64,000 nucleotides of DNA from Georgenia thermotolerans (GTDB lineage: Bacteria > Actinomycetota > Actinomycetes > Actinomycetales > Actinomycetaceae). The notes below the pieces were generated by a model, which did no database searches, was not told the origin of the DNA, and saw nothing but the letters and a program-made list of their open reading frames with translations. Positions within the stretch are counted from its first letter, which is position 1, and each line of letters opens with the position of its first letter. A program made the position numbers and the translations under genes. The stretch is from contig NZ_VUKF01000013.1 of assembly GCF_009193185.1 (NCBI RefSeq), forward strand, positions 38,962 through 102,961, written 5' to 3'. Below, in pieces: positions 54,274 to 63,201 of the stretch.

Positions 54274-54939
54274 TCAGGGACGGGGGCCCGTCACGGTGCT
54301 GAGCCAGTGAGCGGGGTTGGCCGCCCCGCACAGGTCCGTGCCGCTGACCAGCCAGGTGGCACCGTGCTCGGCGCATCGCCCCGCAAGCTCTCGGGTGACG
54401 CCGCCGTCGACCCCGAGGAGCTTGCGTCCGCGGAGGCCTGCCACGCGGTCGAGCGTGGCAGGGGCGAAGACGGAGCCGGCCCCGCCCGGGGGGACGGACA
54501 TGACGAGGACGCCCACGTCGCCTGGTAGTTCGCTCACCTTGGAGATAGGCGTCCAGGGAGAGATTGCAACGGCAGGTGTCCGGCCGGACTCACGCACGGC
54601 AGCCAAGCCCTCCTCCCAGCCGCGGGCCTCGCGGTGCACGACGATGGTGTCGCAGAAGTCCGCCCAGTCGGGGACAACCGACGCGGGGTCGTCGAGCATG
54701 AGGTGCGCCTCGCTCGCGAGCCCGGTGCCGCGCGCCAGTTGCGCCGCCTCCTTAGGACGGAACCCGCCCGGGTTGCCGAGGCTCCCGTCGGCCACGTCCC
54801 AGTGCCACCGGGTCAGCCCCGCCTGGGTCAGGCGCGTGGCGACCGACGTCTGCTCCTCCCGGGGGACGGACCACAGGGAGGCCGCCAACCGCAGCATCTG
54901 AACACTGGTAATGGTGCCTGGGAACCCGGCCGTGGTCAC
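54274..54939 (-). CDS. Ribulose-phosphate 3-epimerase-family protein
   Basis: 221 residues from the GTG at 54939, which overlaps the SorC gene stop by 4 bp. TIM barrel with RPE landmarks: metal/acid residues in HWDVADGSLGN, His in EAHLMLDDPASVV, and catalytic Asp in KLLGVDGGV. It lacks the exact MDGHFVPN of housekeeping RPE, so a 3-epimerase for another ketose phosphate (for example allulose or tagatose type) is plausible. It is co-transcribed with the SorC regulator and divergent from the transporter-kinase operon it probably serves. Confidence 0.85.
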   Translation of the reverse strand: MTTAGFPGTITSVQMLRLAASLWSVPREEQTSVATRLTQAGLTRWHWDVADGSLGNPGGFRPKEAAQLARGTGLASEAHLMLDDPASVVPDWADFCDTIVVHREARGWEEGLAAVRESGRTPAVAISPWTPISKVSELPGDVGVLVMSVPPGGAGSVFAPATLDRVAGLRGRKLLGVDGGVTRELAGRCAEHGATWLVSGTDLCGAANPAHWLSTVTGPRP

Positions 54940-55904
54940 AGCGCCGCCCTGTCTCCGGCGTGCTCGAGGACTGTCTCGGCGAGGCTGCGATCGGTGACGA
55001 GCTCGGTGCACAGGCCCGCGCGCGCGATGGCGGCGACGGCTCGCGCCTTCTCCCGTCCGCCGGCGACGGCCACCACGCGTGGCACGCGACGCAGCTGGTC
55101 GGCGTGGATGGCGATGCACCGCTCGGCGAACCGTGGGGCGAGGACCTCGCCTGAGTCGGAGACCAGGATGGCGGTGACCTCCGCGCGCACCCCCTCATCC
55201 TGCAGCCGCTCCCGCTCCGACGGCTCGAGTGCGCTCCACAGCTGGGACGCCGGCGGGTCCCAAGAGCCCACGGCGACGACGGCAGTGGTCACGGTGTCGA
55301 ACATGCGCAACGCCCTGGCGACGTCGTGCTGGCGCCGCAGGGCCTCGGCGGCACGGGGGTCGTCGACGACGAGGGGGGCGAAGATGGGCGTCGCCGTGCC
55401 GCCGGACCTCAGCGCGATACGACGGACCACCTCGACCGGTGAGGCCTCGAGGTCACCGCCCACGGCACCGGTGAGCTGGACGACGTCGACGCGGGGCAAC
55501 GGGGGCATCGACGCACTCATCGCCGTCAGGGTGCGGCCCCACGCCATACCCACCACCTCACCTTCGCGCAGCGTCTCGCCGAGCATGGTGGCCGCTGCGG
55601 CGCCGACAAGGCGGCGCGCCTCCTCGCCCTCCTCGGGCGCCTCGATGACGACGGCGCGCCTGAGCCGCAGCACCCGGCTCAGCTCGTCGGCGAGCTCGGG
55701 GACGGGTAAGCCGCCGTCGTGGATCTCGATCGTGACGATGCCCTGCGCCCTGGCGGCCTCGAGCAAGCGGGCGACCTTGAACCGGGAGAGGCCGAGGTTC
55801 GCCGCGATCTGGACCTTGCTGACGTCCTGGAGGTAGTACTGCCGCGCCGCTTCGACCATGAGCGCACGCTCTGACGGCGTCGCGAGACCTGCACCATTGC
55901 TCAT
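54936..55904 (-). CDS. SorC/DeoR-type sugar-binding transcriptional regulator
   Basis: 322 residues from the ATG at 55904 (GAGCAAT upstream; a longer frame to 55985 would run through the operator). N-terminal HTH: ARQYYLQDVSKVQIAANLGL then SRFKVARLLEAARAQGIV. The C-terminal sugar-phosphate-binding domain has GMAWGRTLTAMSASMPPLPR and VDVVQLTGAVGGDLEASPVE. SorC proteins respond to phosphorylated sugars. It is divergent from the RbsC-type operon over a 21-bp palindrome. Confidence 0.9.
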   Translation of the reverse strand: MSNGAGLATPSERALMVEAARQYYLQDVSKVQIAANLGLSRFKVARLLEAARAQGIVTIEIHDGGLPVPELADELSRVLRLRRAVVIEAPEEGEEARRLVGAAAATMLGETLREGEVVGMAWGRTLTAMSASMPPLPRVDVVQLTGAVGGDLEASPVEVVRRIALRSGGTATPIFAPLVVDDPRAAEALRRQHDVARALRMFDTVTTAVVAVGSWDPPASQLWSALEPSERERLQDEGVRAEVTAILVSDSGEVLAPRFAERCIAIHADQLRRVPRVVAVAGGREKARAVAAIARAGLCTELVTDRSLAETVLEHAGDRAAL

Positions 55905-55977
55905 AGGAGCAGAGTAGCCGCTCGTTCGATGGTCGAGCCATCTTGATTTCGCGATGCCACCATCGTAGTGTCTCCAA

Positions 55978-55998
55978 TTGAGCAACCAATGTGCTCAA
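55978..55998. promoter_or_regulatory. 21-bp SorC operator candidate
   Basis: TTGAGCA-ACCAATG-TGCTCAA: perfect 7-bp arms over a 7-bp spacer, in the 134-bp gap between the SorC gene and the permease. A further half-like ATGAGC follows at 55999. Confidence 0.7.
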
Positions 55999-56038
55999 AT
56001 GAGCGCTTCTGGAATTCGGTCTGCGAGGAGGCAGTGGC

Positions 56039-57094
56039 ATGGTGCGACGGCGACGCGTACCCGAGGAGCTGGGGATCACCGTGGTGATCCTCTTGGTCGG
56101 GGCAGTCATCGGCTTGCTGTCTCCTCGGTTCCTCTCTCTCGACAACCTGCAGCTGCTGCTGCTCAACGGCACGGTCATCGCCTTCCTCGCTCTCGGGCAG
56201 GCCTTTGTCCTTCTGACCGGTGGCATCGACCTCTCGACCGGGTCCGTGATCGCCTTGACGGGCATGACCGCCGCTCTGGCCATGCGGGCCGGTCTGCCGT
56301 GGTGGGCCGCCGCCCTCGTCGCGCTCGCCGTCGGCGCGCTCGTCGGGTTCATCAACGGCTCGCTCGTCCACCACCTGAAGCTGCCGCCGTTCATCGTGAC
56401 GTTCGCGGCCTTCGGCTACGCGGCGAGCATCCCGCTCATTCTCACCGGGGCGAACTCCGTCAACGTCACCGATCCGATGTTCGCCTTCATCGGCCGGGGT
56501 TCGCTGTTCGGCATCCCGATGCCGGTGGTGCTCGTGGCCCTCGCGGCGCTCGTGTTCTACGTCGTCCTGCGCCACACGGCCACGGGCGTGCACATCTACG
56601 CCGTCGGCGGCAACGCCGAGACCGCGCGCCTCGCGGGCATCCCCAGCGGCCGCGTGACGGTGCTGGTCTACGTCCTCAGCGGCGTCTGCGCGGCCATGGG
56701 CGGTCTCATCACGACGAGCCGGCTCATGGTCGGCTACCCCTCCGCCGGCTCGGGCAACGAGCTCTTCTACTCGATCGCCGCCGCCGTCGTGGGTGGAGTG
56801 AGTCTGTTCGGTGGCATCGGCTCCGTCCAGGGCGCCCTCCTCGGCGCCATCCTCATCGCCACCGTGTCCAACGGGATGAACGTGGTCGGCGTCGAGAGCT
56901 ACTGGCAGCCACTGGTCATCGGCGTCATCATCCTCGCCGGCGTCACGATCGACACGTACCGCCGCCGGATGTCCCTCACCGAGCTCTTGCGCCGCAAGCT
57001 GCGCGCCGGCCCGCCGGTCACGCCAACCGCTGACCGGTCGGCCCCCGCCGTCGCCGCTGGGAGCAGCGCGGCCACGGCCCGCCGAGAGCACTGA
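56039..57094 (+). CDS. RbsC-type sugar ABC transporter permease
   Basis: 351 residues. FVLLTGGIDLSTGSVIALTG and HHLKLPPFIVTFAAFGYAAS are the Rbs-permease signatures; GGNAETARLAGIPSGRVTVLVY is the cytoplasmic loop. The ATG at 56039 follows GAGGAGGCA. First gene of the operon. It is the only permease, so it presumably works as a homodimer, as in ribose and xylose systems. A C-terminal Ala/Pro-rich tail is present. Confidence 0.93.
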   Translation: MVRRRRVPEELGITVVILLVGAVIGLLSPRFLSLDNLQLLLLNGTVIAFLALGQAFVLLTGGIDLSTGSVIALTGMTAALAMRAGLPWWAAALVALAVGALVGFINGSLVHHLKLPPFIVTFAAFGYAASIPLILTGANSVNVTDPMFAFIGRGSLFGIPMPVVLVALAALVFYVVLRHTATGVHIYAVGGNAETARLAGIPSGRVTVLVYVLSGVCAAMGGLITTSRLMVGYPSAGSGNELFYSIAAAVVGGVSLFGGIGSVQGALLGAILIATVSNGMNVVGVESYWQPLVIGVIILAGVTIDTYRRRMSLTELLRRKLRAGPPVTPTADRSAPAVAAGSSAATARREH

Positions 57095-57148
57095 CTTCGC
57101 ACCACCCCCATCCGTCGTAACCCCCTTGAGCGACTAGGAGAAATCGCA

Positions 57149-58168
57149 ATGACGCACCGTCCCCGAATGTTCCTGACCGGCCTGGCCGCCGCGGCGGCCG
57201 CGCTGACCCTCGCGGCCTGCTCCGGCGCCGTCGATACCGGCACCGGCAGCACCGCCGGCGCCGGCAGCACCGCCGCCTCCGGTGCCATCCCGCGGCCCGC
57301 CTCCTGCGATGACGAGACGCCCTACCTGGCCGTCGCGCTCCCCAACCTCACCAACCCCTACTACGTCGCCATGAAGGAGGGCTTCGAGACGGCCGGCGCC
57401 GAGAAGGGCTTCGAGGTCGAGGTCCAGATCGCGGACGACGACGACGCCAACCAGCTCGCGCAGGTGCAGTCGATGCTCGCCAAGAAGCCGTGCGCGCTCG
57501 CGCTCAACGCGGTCAAGTCGGAACCCGCCGCCGCAATCGTCCACGCCGCCAACCAGGCCCAGGTGCCGGTCTTCACGGTGAACGTCACGGTCGACGAGGA
57601 GGCGCTCAAGGCGCAGGGCGGCAGCATCGTCCAGTACCTCGGCGCCGACAACCTCGCCGGCGGCCGGCAGACCGCCGAGCAGGTCCTCAAGGACCTCGGG
57701 AGCGACGCCGACCTCAAGATCGGGTTCGTGACCGAGCCCGACGAGGTGCCCACCCGGCTGCGGGACCAGGGCTTCGAGGAGGCCATCGCGGCCGATGCGA
57801 ACGCGAAGGTGGTCGCGAAGGTGGATGGCAACGTCAAGCCCGACGACTCCATGCGCGCCACGTCGGAGATGCTCTCCGGCAACCCCGACATCAACGTCAT
57901 CTTCGCCTCTACCGGCCCGGGAGCCTACGGCGCCCTCCAGGCGCTGCCGGGCGGATCAGACGTGAAGGTGTACGGATTCTGCGCCGCTGAGGAGACGCTG
58001 ACCGAGCAGTACCCCGGCTGCGTGGCTCAGGAGCCGCGGATCTACGGCGAGGAGGTCGTCGGTCAGATCGCCGCCTGGCGCGACGGGGCCACGCCGGAGA
58101 AGGAGGTCCTCAAGGACCTCAAGCTCTTCACCGTCGGGCAGACCCCCGCCGCCGGCGAGGTCGGCTGA
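57149..58168 (+). CDS. Sugar-binding lipoprotein (RbsB-type)
   Basis: 339 residues. A signal peptide with lipobox LAACS, a Gly/Ser/Thr-rich linker, then the type-1 binding fold: YLAVALPNLTNPYYVAMKEG, DDDANQLAQVQSMLAKKP and INVIFASTGPGAYGALQALP. It delivers a monosaccharide to the RbsC-type permease just upstream. The ATG follows AGGAGAAATCGCA. The ligand cannot be read from sequence; the downstream enzymes suggest a ketose or pentitol-like compound. Confidence 0.93.
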   Translation: MTHRPRMFLTGLAAAAAALTLAACSGAVDTGTGSTAGAGSTAASGAIPRPASCDDETPYLAVALPNLTNPYYVAMKEGFETAGAEKGFEVEVQIADDDDANQLAQVQSMLAKKPCALALNAVKSEPAAAIVHAANQAQVPVFTVNVTVDEEALKAQGGSIVQYLGADNLAGGRQTAEQVLKDLGSDADLKIGFVTEPDEVPTRLRDQGFEEAIAADANAKVVAKVDGNVKPDDSMRATSEMLSGNPDINVIFASTGPGAYGALQALPGGSDVKVYGFCAAEETLTEQYPGCVAQEPRIYGEEVVGQIAAWRDGATPEKEVLKDLKLFTVGQTPAAGEVG

Positions 58169-58169
58169 C

Positions 58170-59723
58170 ATGAGTGCGGGCCGGATGGCGACCGGGGTGC
58201 GAGAGGACCGTGCGGGGCTCCGGGCGCACGACATCATGAAGCGCTACTCAGGCGTCACGGTCCTGCACGGCGTCTCGGTCGCCGTCCGTCCCGGCGAGGT
58301 GCTGGGCCTCGTGGGGCACAACGGCGCTGGGAAGTCCACGCTCCTGCGGACGATGTCCGGCGCGACAGTCCCGGACGCCGGACGCATCGAGGTGGACGGC
58401 CGTGAGGTGACCTTGGCCTCGCCGAGGGACTCCCTGGCCGCCGGGATCGCGACCGTCTACCAGGAGCTGTCGCTGCTGCCCAACCTCACGGTCGCGCAGA
58501 ACGTCTTCCTCGGCGACGAGCGCACCGCCGGCGGCCTGCTCCAGGGTGACGCCATGCGGAAGGAGGCGCGGGCGCTCGCCGCGGACTTCGGTCTCGAGGT
58601 GGACGTCGACCGCAAGCTGGGCGACTACCCGGTGGCCACCCGGCAGCTCCTGGAGGTCGCGGTGGCGATTCACCGCGACGCGCGCTACCTCCTGCTTGAC
58701 GAGCCCACCACGAGCCTCGAGGGCCGGCAGGTCGAGAACTTTCTCGAGGTGGTTCGCACCCTGGCATCCGAGCGCGGCATGGGCGTTCTCATGGTCAACC
58801 ACAAGCTCGATGAGCTCTACGCCGTGGCCGATCGGGTCGCCGCCCTCGTGGACGGCCGGCTGCGCATCGACGCCCGGGTGGACGAGGTCAGCCGGGAGGA
58901 GGTCATCGTCGCCATCGCCGGTGAGGAGGCGAGGGAGGCTGCTCCGAGCGAGCAGCTGCCCGCCGCTTCTCCCGCCGCGGCCGTAGCGGCAGGCGCGGGC
59001 CTGCGCCTGGAGGTGCGCGACCTCACCGGACCGACCCTGACCGGCGCCACGCTGACCGCCGAGCCCGGGAGGGTCCTCGGCCTCTACGGCCTCGTCGGTT
59101 CCGGGCGTACGGAGCTGCTGCGGTCCCTCGTGGGCCTCGAGCGGCTGGCCGGCGGCACCATCACGCTCGACGGTCGGCCCTACCGGCCCACCAACCCCGC
59201 CGCGGCCCAGCGTGCCGGCGTTGTCTACGTGACCGAGGAGCGCAAGCAGGACGGCATCGTCGCCCAGCTCGACAGCATCACCAACGTGGCCCTACCGGTG
59301 CTGCTCCGTCACCGTCGCCTCGGACTGCTCGACCACCGAGCCCTGCGCCGTGAGGCCCACGACCTCACCCGTCGGCTGCAGGTGCGGGGGGACGTCACCA
59401 ACCCGGTCGCGAGCCTCTCGGGCGGCAACCAGCAGAAGGTGCTCCTGGCCCGGGCGCTGGCGCAACGGCCGCGGGTGCTCCTGCTCGACGAGCCCACCAA
59501 GGGCGTCGACATCGGCGTCAAGACCGAGATCCATCGCATGATCCGCGCCCTCGCCCATGAGGAGGGGCTGACCGTGGTTCTCGTCTCCAGCGAGGAGGAG
59601 GAGATCTGCGAGGTGGCCGACGACATCGTCGTGGTCTCCCACGGCGGGACCGACGGCGTCCGCCTCGCCGATCACGAGCGCAGCCCGCGGGACCTGCGTC
59701 ATGCCGCCTGGACTGCGGCATGA
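58170..59723 (+). CDS. RbsA-type duplicated sugar ABC ATPase
   Basis: 517 residues. NBD1: Walker A GHNGAGKST near residue 49 and Walker B YLLLDEPTTSLEG. NBD2: LYGLVGSGRTELLRSLVG, LSGGNQQKVLLARALAQRP and an intact VLLLDEPTKGVD, unlike the ATPase at 49495. ATG at 58170, 1 nt after the binding-protein stop. Together with the two preceding genes it forms a complete importer. Confidence 0.94.
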   Translation: MSAGRMATGVREDRAGLRAHDIMKRYSGVTVLHGVSVAVRPGEVLGLVGHNGAGKSTLLRTMSGATVPDAGRIEVDGREVTLASPRDSLAAGIATVYQELSLLPNLTVAQNVFLGDERTAGGLLQGDAMRKEARALAADFGLEVDVDRKLGDYPVATRQLLEVAVAIHRDARYLLLDEPTTSLEGRQVENFLEVVRTLASERGMGVLMVNHKLDELYAVADRVAALVDGRLRIDARVDEVSREEVIVAIAGEEAREAAPSEQLPAASPAAAVAAGAGLRLEVRDLTGPTLTGATLTAEPGRVLGLYGLVGSGRTELLRSLVGLERLAGGTITLDGRPYRPTNPAAAQRAGVVYVTEERKQDGIVAQLDSITNVALPVLLRHRRLGLLDHRALRREAHDLTRRLQVRGDVTNPVASLSGGNQQKVLLARALAQRPRVLLLDEPTKGVDIGVKTEIHRMIRALAHEEGLTVVLVSSEEEEICEVADDIVVVSHGGTDGVRLADHERSPRDLRHAAWTAA

Positions 59724-59796
59724 CGACGACCGTTACCAGCCATGATGTCCAGCCGGCGAGTCGGCCCGCAGCCGCACAGCACAGAGGAATGAACGA

Positions 59797-60447
59797 GTGA
59801 CCACGAACCCGACTGCCACCCTCGCCGCCGCCCGCGACGTCATCCGCCGTGAGGGCGCCGGCGTCCTGTCCGTGGCCGAGCAGGTGGACGAGACCTTCCT
59901 TCGCGTGGTGGACCTGCTGCTGGAGTGCCGGGGCAAGGTGTTCGTCACCGGGTCAGGCACGTCCGGGGCCGTCGCGCGGCGTATGGCGCACCTGCTCTCC
60001 GTGTGCGGCACCCCGGCCCTCTTCCTGCCCGGGATGGACGCGCTGCACGGGACCATGGGAGCGGTCGCGCACGGCGACGTCCTCATCACCATCTCGCACG
60101 GCGGGGAGTCCGATGAGCTCAACCAGCTATCCGAGCGCGTCCAGCGCCGGGGCGTGCCCGTCATCGCGCTCACCGCTCAGGCGCAGTCCACCCTCGGCCG
60201 GCTGGCCGACGTGACGGTCATCGTCGACGCGGGCCCGGACGTCGACCCGGGCGGCCTGGTCGCCATGGGCTCGACCCTGGTGGCCGCGGTCTGGGGCGAC
60301 GCCCTGGCGTATATCCTCATGCGGGCGCGCGGGTACGGCTGGGAAGAAGTCCTCTTCACGCACCCGGCCGGCGCGGTCGGGCGCCGGACCGCTGCTCCCG
60401 AGGCACTCCCGGGGCTTGAGCCCGCCGCCGACGCCCGGGAGGGGTGA
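59797..60447 (+). CDS. SIS-domain sugar-phosphate isomerase
   Basis: 216 residues, GTG start at 59797 with GAGGAATGAACGA upstream. The SIS fold shows GKVFVTGSGTSGAVARRMAH near residue 47, VLITISHGGESDELNQL and VPVIALTAQAQSTLGRLADV. The arrangement resembles the isomerase domain of KdsD/GutQ (arabinose-5-phosphate isomerase) and 6-phospho-3-hexuloisomerases, without CBS domains. It most likely interconverts an aldose and ketose phosphate in this operon. Coupled to the kinase through TGATG. Confidence 0.88.
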   Translation: MTTNPTATLAAARDVIRREGAGVLSVAEQVDETFLRVVDLLLECRGKVFVTGSGTSGAVARRMAHLLSVCGTPALFLPGMDALHGTMGAVAHGDVLITISHGGESDELNQLSERVQRRGVPVIALTAQAQSTLGRLADVTVIVDAGPDVDPGGLVAMGSTLVAAVWGDALAYILMRARGYGWEEVLFTHPAGAVGRRTAAPEALPGLEPAADAREG

Positions 60448-61925
60448 TGGGGGTCGTTGCCGGGGTCGACTCCTCGACCCAGTCCTGCACGGTCGAGCTG
60501 CGGGACACAGACACCGGCGTGCTTCTCGGCACCGGCCAGGCCCCGCACCCACCCACGACCCCACCGGTGAGCGAGCAGCGCGTCGAGGCCTGGTGGGATG
60601 CGCTCGTCCTCGCCTTCGGCCGCGCGCTGGAGGCGGCTGACCTCAACGGTCGTGACGTCGACGCCGTCAGCGTCGCGGCCCAGTGCCACGGGCTCGTGCT
60701 CCTCGACAGGGACGGCGCGGCGCTCCGGCCGGTGAAGCTGTGGAACGACACAACCTCGAGTCCGCAAGCCCGGCAGATGGTGGCCGAGCTGGGCGCGGAC
60801 GCGTGGGCGGACGCGATCGGCTCGGTGCCGACGGCGGCGTTCACGATCACCAAGCTCGCCTGGGTGGCAGAGCACGAGCCCGAGCTCCTCGACCGAACGC
60901 GCACCGTTCTCCTGCCGCACGACTATCTCAACTGGCGGCTGACCGGCGAAGCCGTCACCGACAGATCCGAGGCCAGCGGCACCGGGTACTACGCCGCCCA
61001 CACCGGCGGCTGGCTCCCCGATCTGCTCGACCAGCTCGTCACCGAAAAGGTGGACTGGCCAGCCGTGCTGCCCGCCGTCCGCGGACCGGAGGAGGCCGCA
61101 GGGCACGCCATCACCCGCTGGGCGCGCGCACTCGGCCTGCGGGAGGACGTCGTCGTCGGCCCGGGCGCCGGCGACCAGCACGCGGCCGCCCTGGGCATAG
61201 GCCTGCGGCCCGGGCAGGTCCTGTACAGCCTGGGCACCTCCGGGGTCGTCATGACGACCTCCCCCACTCCCGTCCACGACCACGGCGGCTGGGTCAACGG
61301 CGTCGCCGACGCGGCGGGCGGCTACCTGCCGCTGGTGTGCACGCTCAACTGCACTAAGGTCACCGATCTCGTTGCCCGGCTCCTTGACGTCGACCACACC
61401 GAGCTGGCACGGCTGGCGCTGAACGCCGACCTCCGCCCCGACCGCCCGGTCCTGGCGGCCTACCTCGACGGCGAGCGCAGCCCCGCCCTCCCCGCAGCGC
61501 GCGGCCTCCTCGGCGGGCTCCGGTCGGACACGACCCGTGAGGAGTTCGCGCGTGCCGCGTTCGAGGGGGTCCTACTCGGACTCGTCCGCGGCCACCGGGC
61601 CATCCAGGAGGCGGGCGCCAGCGCCGACGGCGAGGTCGTCGTGGCAGGCGGAGGAGCACGCTCCGAGGCCTACCGCCAGATTCTCGCCGATCTGCTCGAG
61701 ACCGAGGTCCACACCCGCGACGTCGCGGAGGCGACGGCGCGCGGCGCGTGCATCCAGGCTGCCGCGGTCCTCCATGGCGAACCGGTCGGCGCTCTGCGCG
61801 ACGCGTGGCAGCCCTCGAGCGCGAGCCGCACCGGCCCCCGCGACGCGGTACCCGCGGAGATCCGTGACCGCTACCTCAGCCTGGCCTGCGCCGCCGGCGA
61901 CGACCCATGGGAGAACAACCGATGA
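60447..61925 (+). CDS. FGGY-family carbohydrate kinase (xylulokinase-like)
   Basis: 492 residues from the ATG at 60447 (TGATG with the upstream gene; GTG at 60444 is an alternative). N-terminal ATPase-fold motif VAGVDSSTQSCTVEL; VAAQCHGLVLLDRDG and KLWNDTTSS match the xylulokinase substrate site; VGPGAGDQHAAALG holds the catalytic Asp; VVVAGGGARSEAYRQILAD is the FGGY C-terminal motif. It phosphorylates a ketose such as xylulose or ribulose. Overlaps the transaldolase by 4 bp. Confidence 0.92.
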   Translation: MGVVAGVDSSTQSCTVELRDTDTGVLLGTGQAPHPPTTPPVSEQRVEAWWDALVLAFGRALEAADLNGRDVDAVSVAAQCHGLVLLDRDGAALRPVKLWNDTTSSPQARQMVAELGADAWADAIGSVPTAAFTITKLAWVAEHEPELLDRTRTVLLPHDYLNWRLTGEAVTDRSEASGTGYYAAHTGGWLPDLLDQLVTEKVDWPAVLPAVRGPEEAAGHAITRWARALGLREDVVVGPGAGDQHAAALGIGLRPGQVLYSLGTSGVVMTTSPTPVHDHGGWVNGVADAAGGYLPLVCTLNCTKVTDLVARLLDVDHTELARLALNADLRPDRPVLAAYLDGERSPALPAARGLLGGLRSDTTREEFARAAFEGVLLGLVRGHRAIQEAGASADGEVVVAGGGARSEAYRQILADLLETEVHTRDVAEATARGACIQAAAVLHGEPVGALRDAWQPSSASRTGPRDAVPAEIRDRYLSLACAAGDDPWENNR

Positions 61926-62566
61926 AGCTCTACCTTGACAGCGCCGACATCCCGGCCGTCGCCCCGCTCCTGCACACCGGCCTGTTCGAGGGGGTCACGA
62001 CCAACCCGCTCATCCTCCAGCGTGCCGGTGTCGCGCCGGCCCATCTGCCCACGCTGGTGCAGGAGCTGATCGACGCGGGTGCCGGATCGGTCTTCGTGCA
62101 GGCCGTCGAGTCCGACACCGACGAGATCGTCGCTGAGGGGCGGCGCATCGTCGCGCTCGGGTCGAACGTGATCGTCAAGGTGCCGGCCACCCGGCAGGGC
62201 TTCGCCGCCACCGCCCGACTCGCCCATGACGGCGTGCCGGTGCTGGTCACGGCCGTGTATCACGTACGACAGGCGATCCTCGCCAACAGTGCCGGCGCCT
62301 GGGGCATCGCCCCTTACGTCGGCCGGATGGACGACGCCGGGCGAGACGGCCTGCGGCAGGTCGAGCAGATGGGCGCAGTGCTCCATGGCAGCGAGACCCG
62401 AGTGCTGGCCGCAAGCATTCGCAATGCCGACGTGGTCCACGAGCTCGCGCTCCAGCACTGCGACGCAGTCACGATGTCCACTGCGGTCGCGGAGGCACTC
62501 TTCATCGACCACCTCACGGACCGAGCCGTGGCGGAGTTCACCGAGGCCGCCCGCGCGCTGACGTAG
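61922..62566 (+). CDS. Transaldolase / fructose-6-phosphate aldolase-type protein
   Basis: 214 residues, the short FSA/TalC form. N-terminus MKLYLDSADIPAV; GVTTNPLIL; Schiff-base lysine in NVIVKVPATRQGFAA near residue 83; VTAVYHVRQAILANSAGAWG and YVGRMDDAGRDG. It would cleave or transfer a three-carbon unit from a ketose phosphate made by the kinase and isomerases. ATGA overlap with the kinase. Last gene of the operon. Confidence 0.92.
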   Translation: MKLYLDSADIPAVAPLLHTGLFEGVTTNPLILQRAGVAPAHLPTLVQELIDAGAGSVFVQAVESDTDEIVAEGRRIVALGSNVIVKVPATRQGFAATARLAHDGVPVLVTAVYHVRQAILANSAGAWGIAPYVGRMDDAGRDGLRQVEQMGAVLHGSETRVLAASIRNADVVHELALQHCDAVTMSTAVAEALFIDHLTDRAVAEFTEAARALT

Positions 62567-62616
62567 TTCCGTCCGGAAGCCCCGAGAGAGCACGTTCGGT
62601 CGTGCGCAAGCCTGCA

Positions 62617-62634
62617 CCAGTTCGGTAGAACTGG
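62617..62634 (+). terminator. Hairpin after the ketose operon
   Basis: CCAGTTC-GGTA-GAACTGG, a perfect 7-bp stem 50 bp after the transaldolase stop. There is no U tract, so the terminator role is tentative. The rest of 62567-62892 holds no supported gene. Confidence 0.4.
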
Positions 62635-62892
62635 GTCCGGCGTCAGCAATCTCCAGGAGACCCAGGGTGGTTCAGTCCACGATCAGCCTGCTTGCCAGCC
62701 AGGACAAGCTCACCGCGCTGAGCCGCTGAGTCGTCGGTCAGAGCCGCTGCCGTAGTGATCTTGCGGCATGCCCGCCATGGCGTCCGCCTGCGACGTGGAC
62801 GGCGCCGAAGACCAGATTGGTGGAACAACCGCCTCGCCCAGCGAAGAGTGATGGATGCATGGCTGTTTTGGACCGACCATCGGCACGAGTTC

Positions 62893-63041
62893 GCATGGGC
62901 GCCACTTGAACCGCTCAGGAGCCCGGTCATCGCACATTGCGAACGAGTTCGGACAAACGAATGGCCGCTGCCTGCGTTTCCGCAGGTCAGCGGCCTGTGG
63001 TGGAGCTAGAGGGACTCGAACCCTCGACCTTCTCCCGGCGG
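62893..63041 (-). repeat. tRNA/tmRNA 3'-end fragment with terminator, attachment-like copy 3
   Basis: The core 63001-63041 is identical to copy 2 at 26816-26856 and reads on the minus strand to TAGCTCCACCAC, here with an encoded CCA. The hairpin 62963-62994 (GGCCGCTG…CAGCGGCC, slightly imperfect) and about 70 bp more to the left also match copy 2. To the right, to about 63110, the sequence follows copy 1 instead. No 5' half of an RNA gene is present. Confidence 0.75.
62963..62994 (-). terminator. Terminator hairpin of attachment-like copy 3
   Basis: GGCCGCTG-CCTGCG / CGCAGG-CAGCGGCC with one bulge, the counterpart of the perfect hairpin at 26777-26810. Confidence 0.55.
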
Positions 63042-63201
63042 TTCACAAGGCCGGGCACTCCCCGAAGTCCGTTGCTCGAACGCTCACTGCCGACGTCGTG
63101 ACCTCGACAAACGCCGAATTTCCACCGGTTTGTCGGCGACGCGTGAAAACTGACCCCGTGGCGACGATTGAAAACGGACCCCCTCCGCAACGCTGAGGAG
63201 G

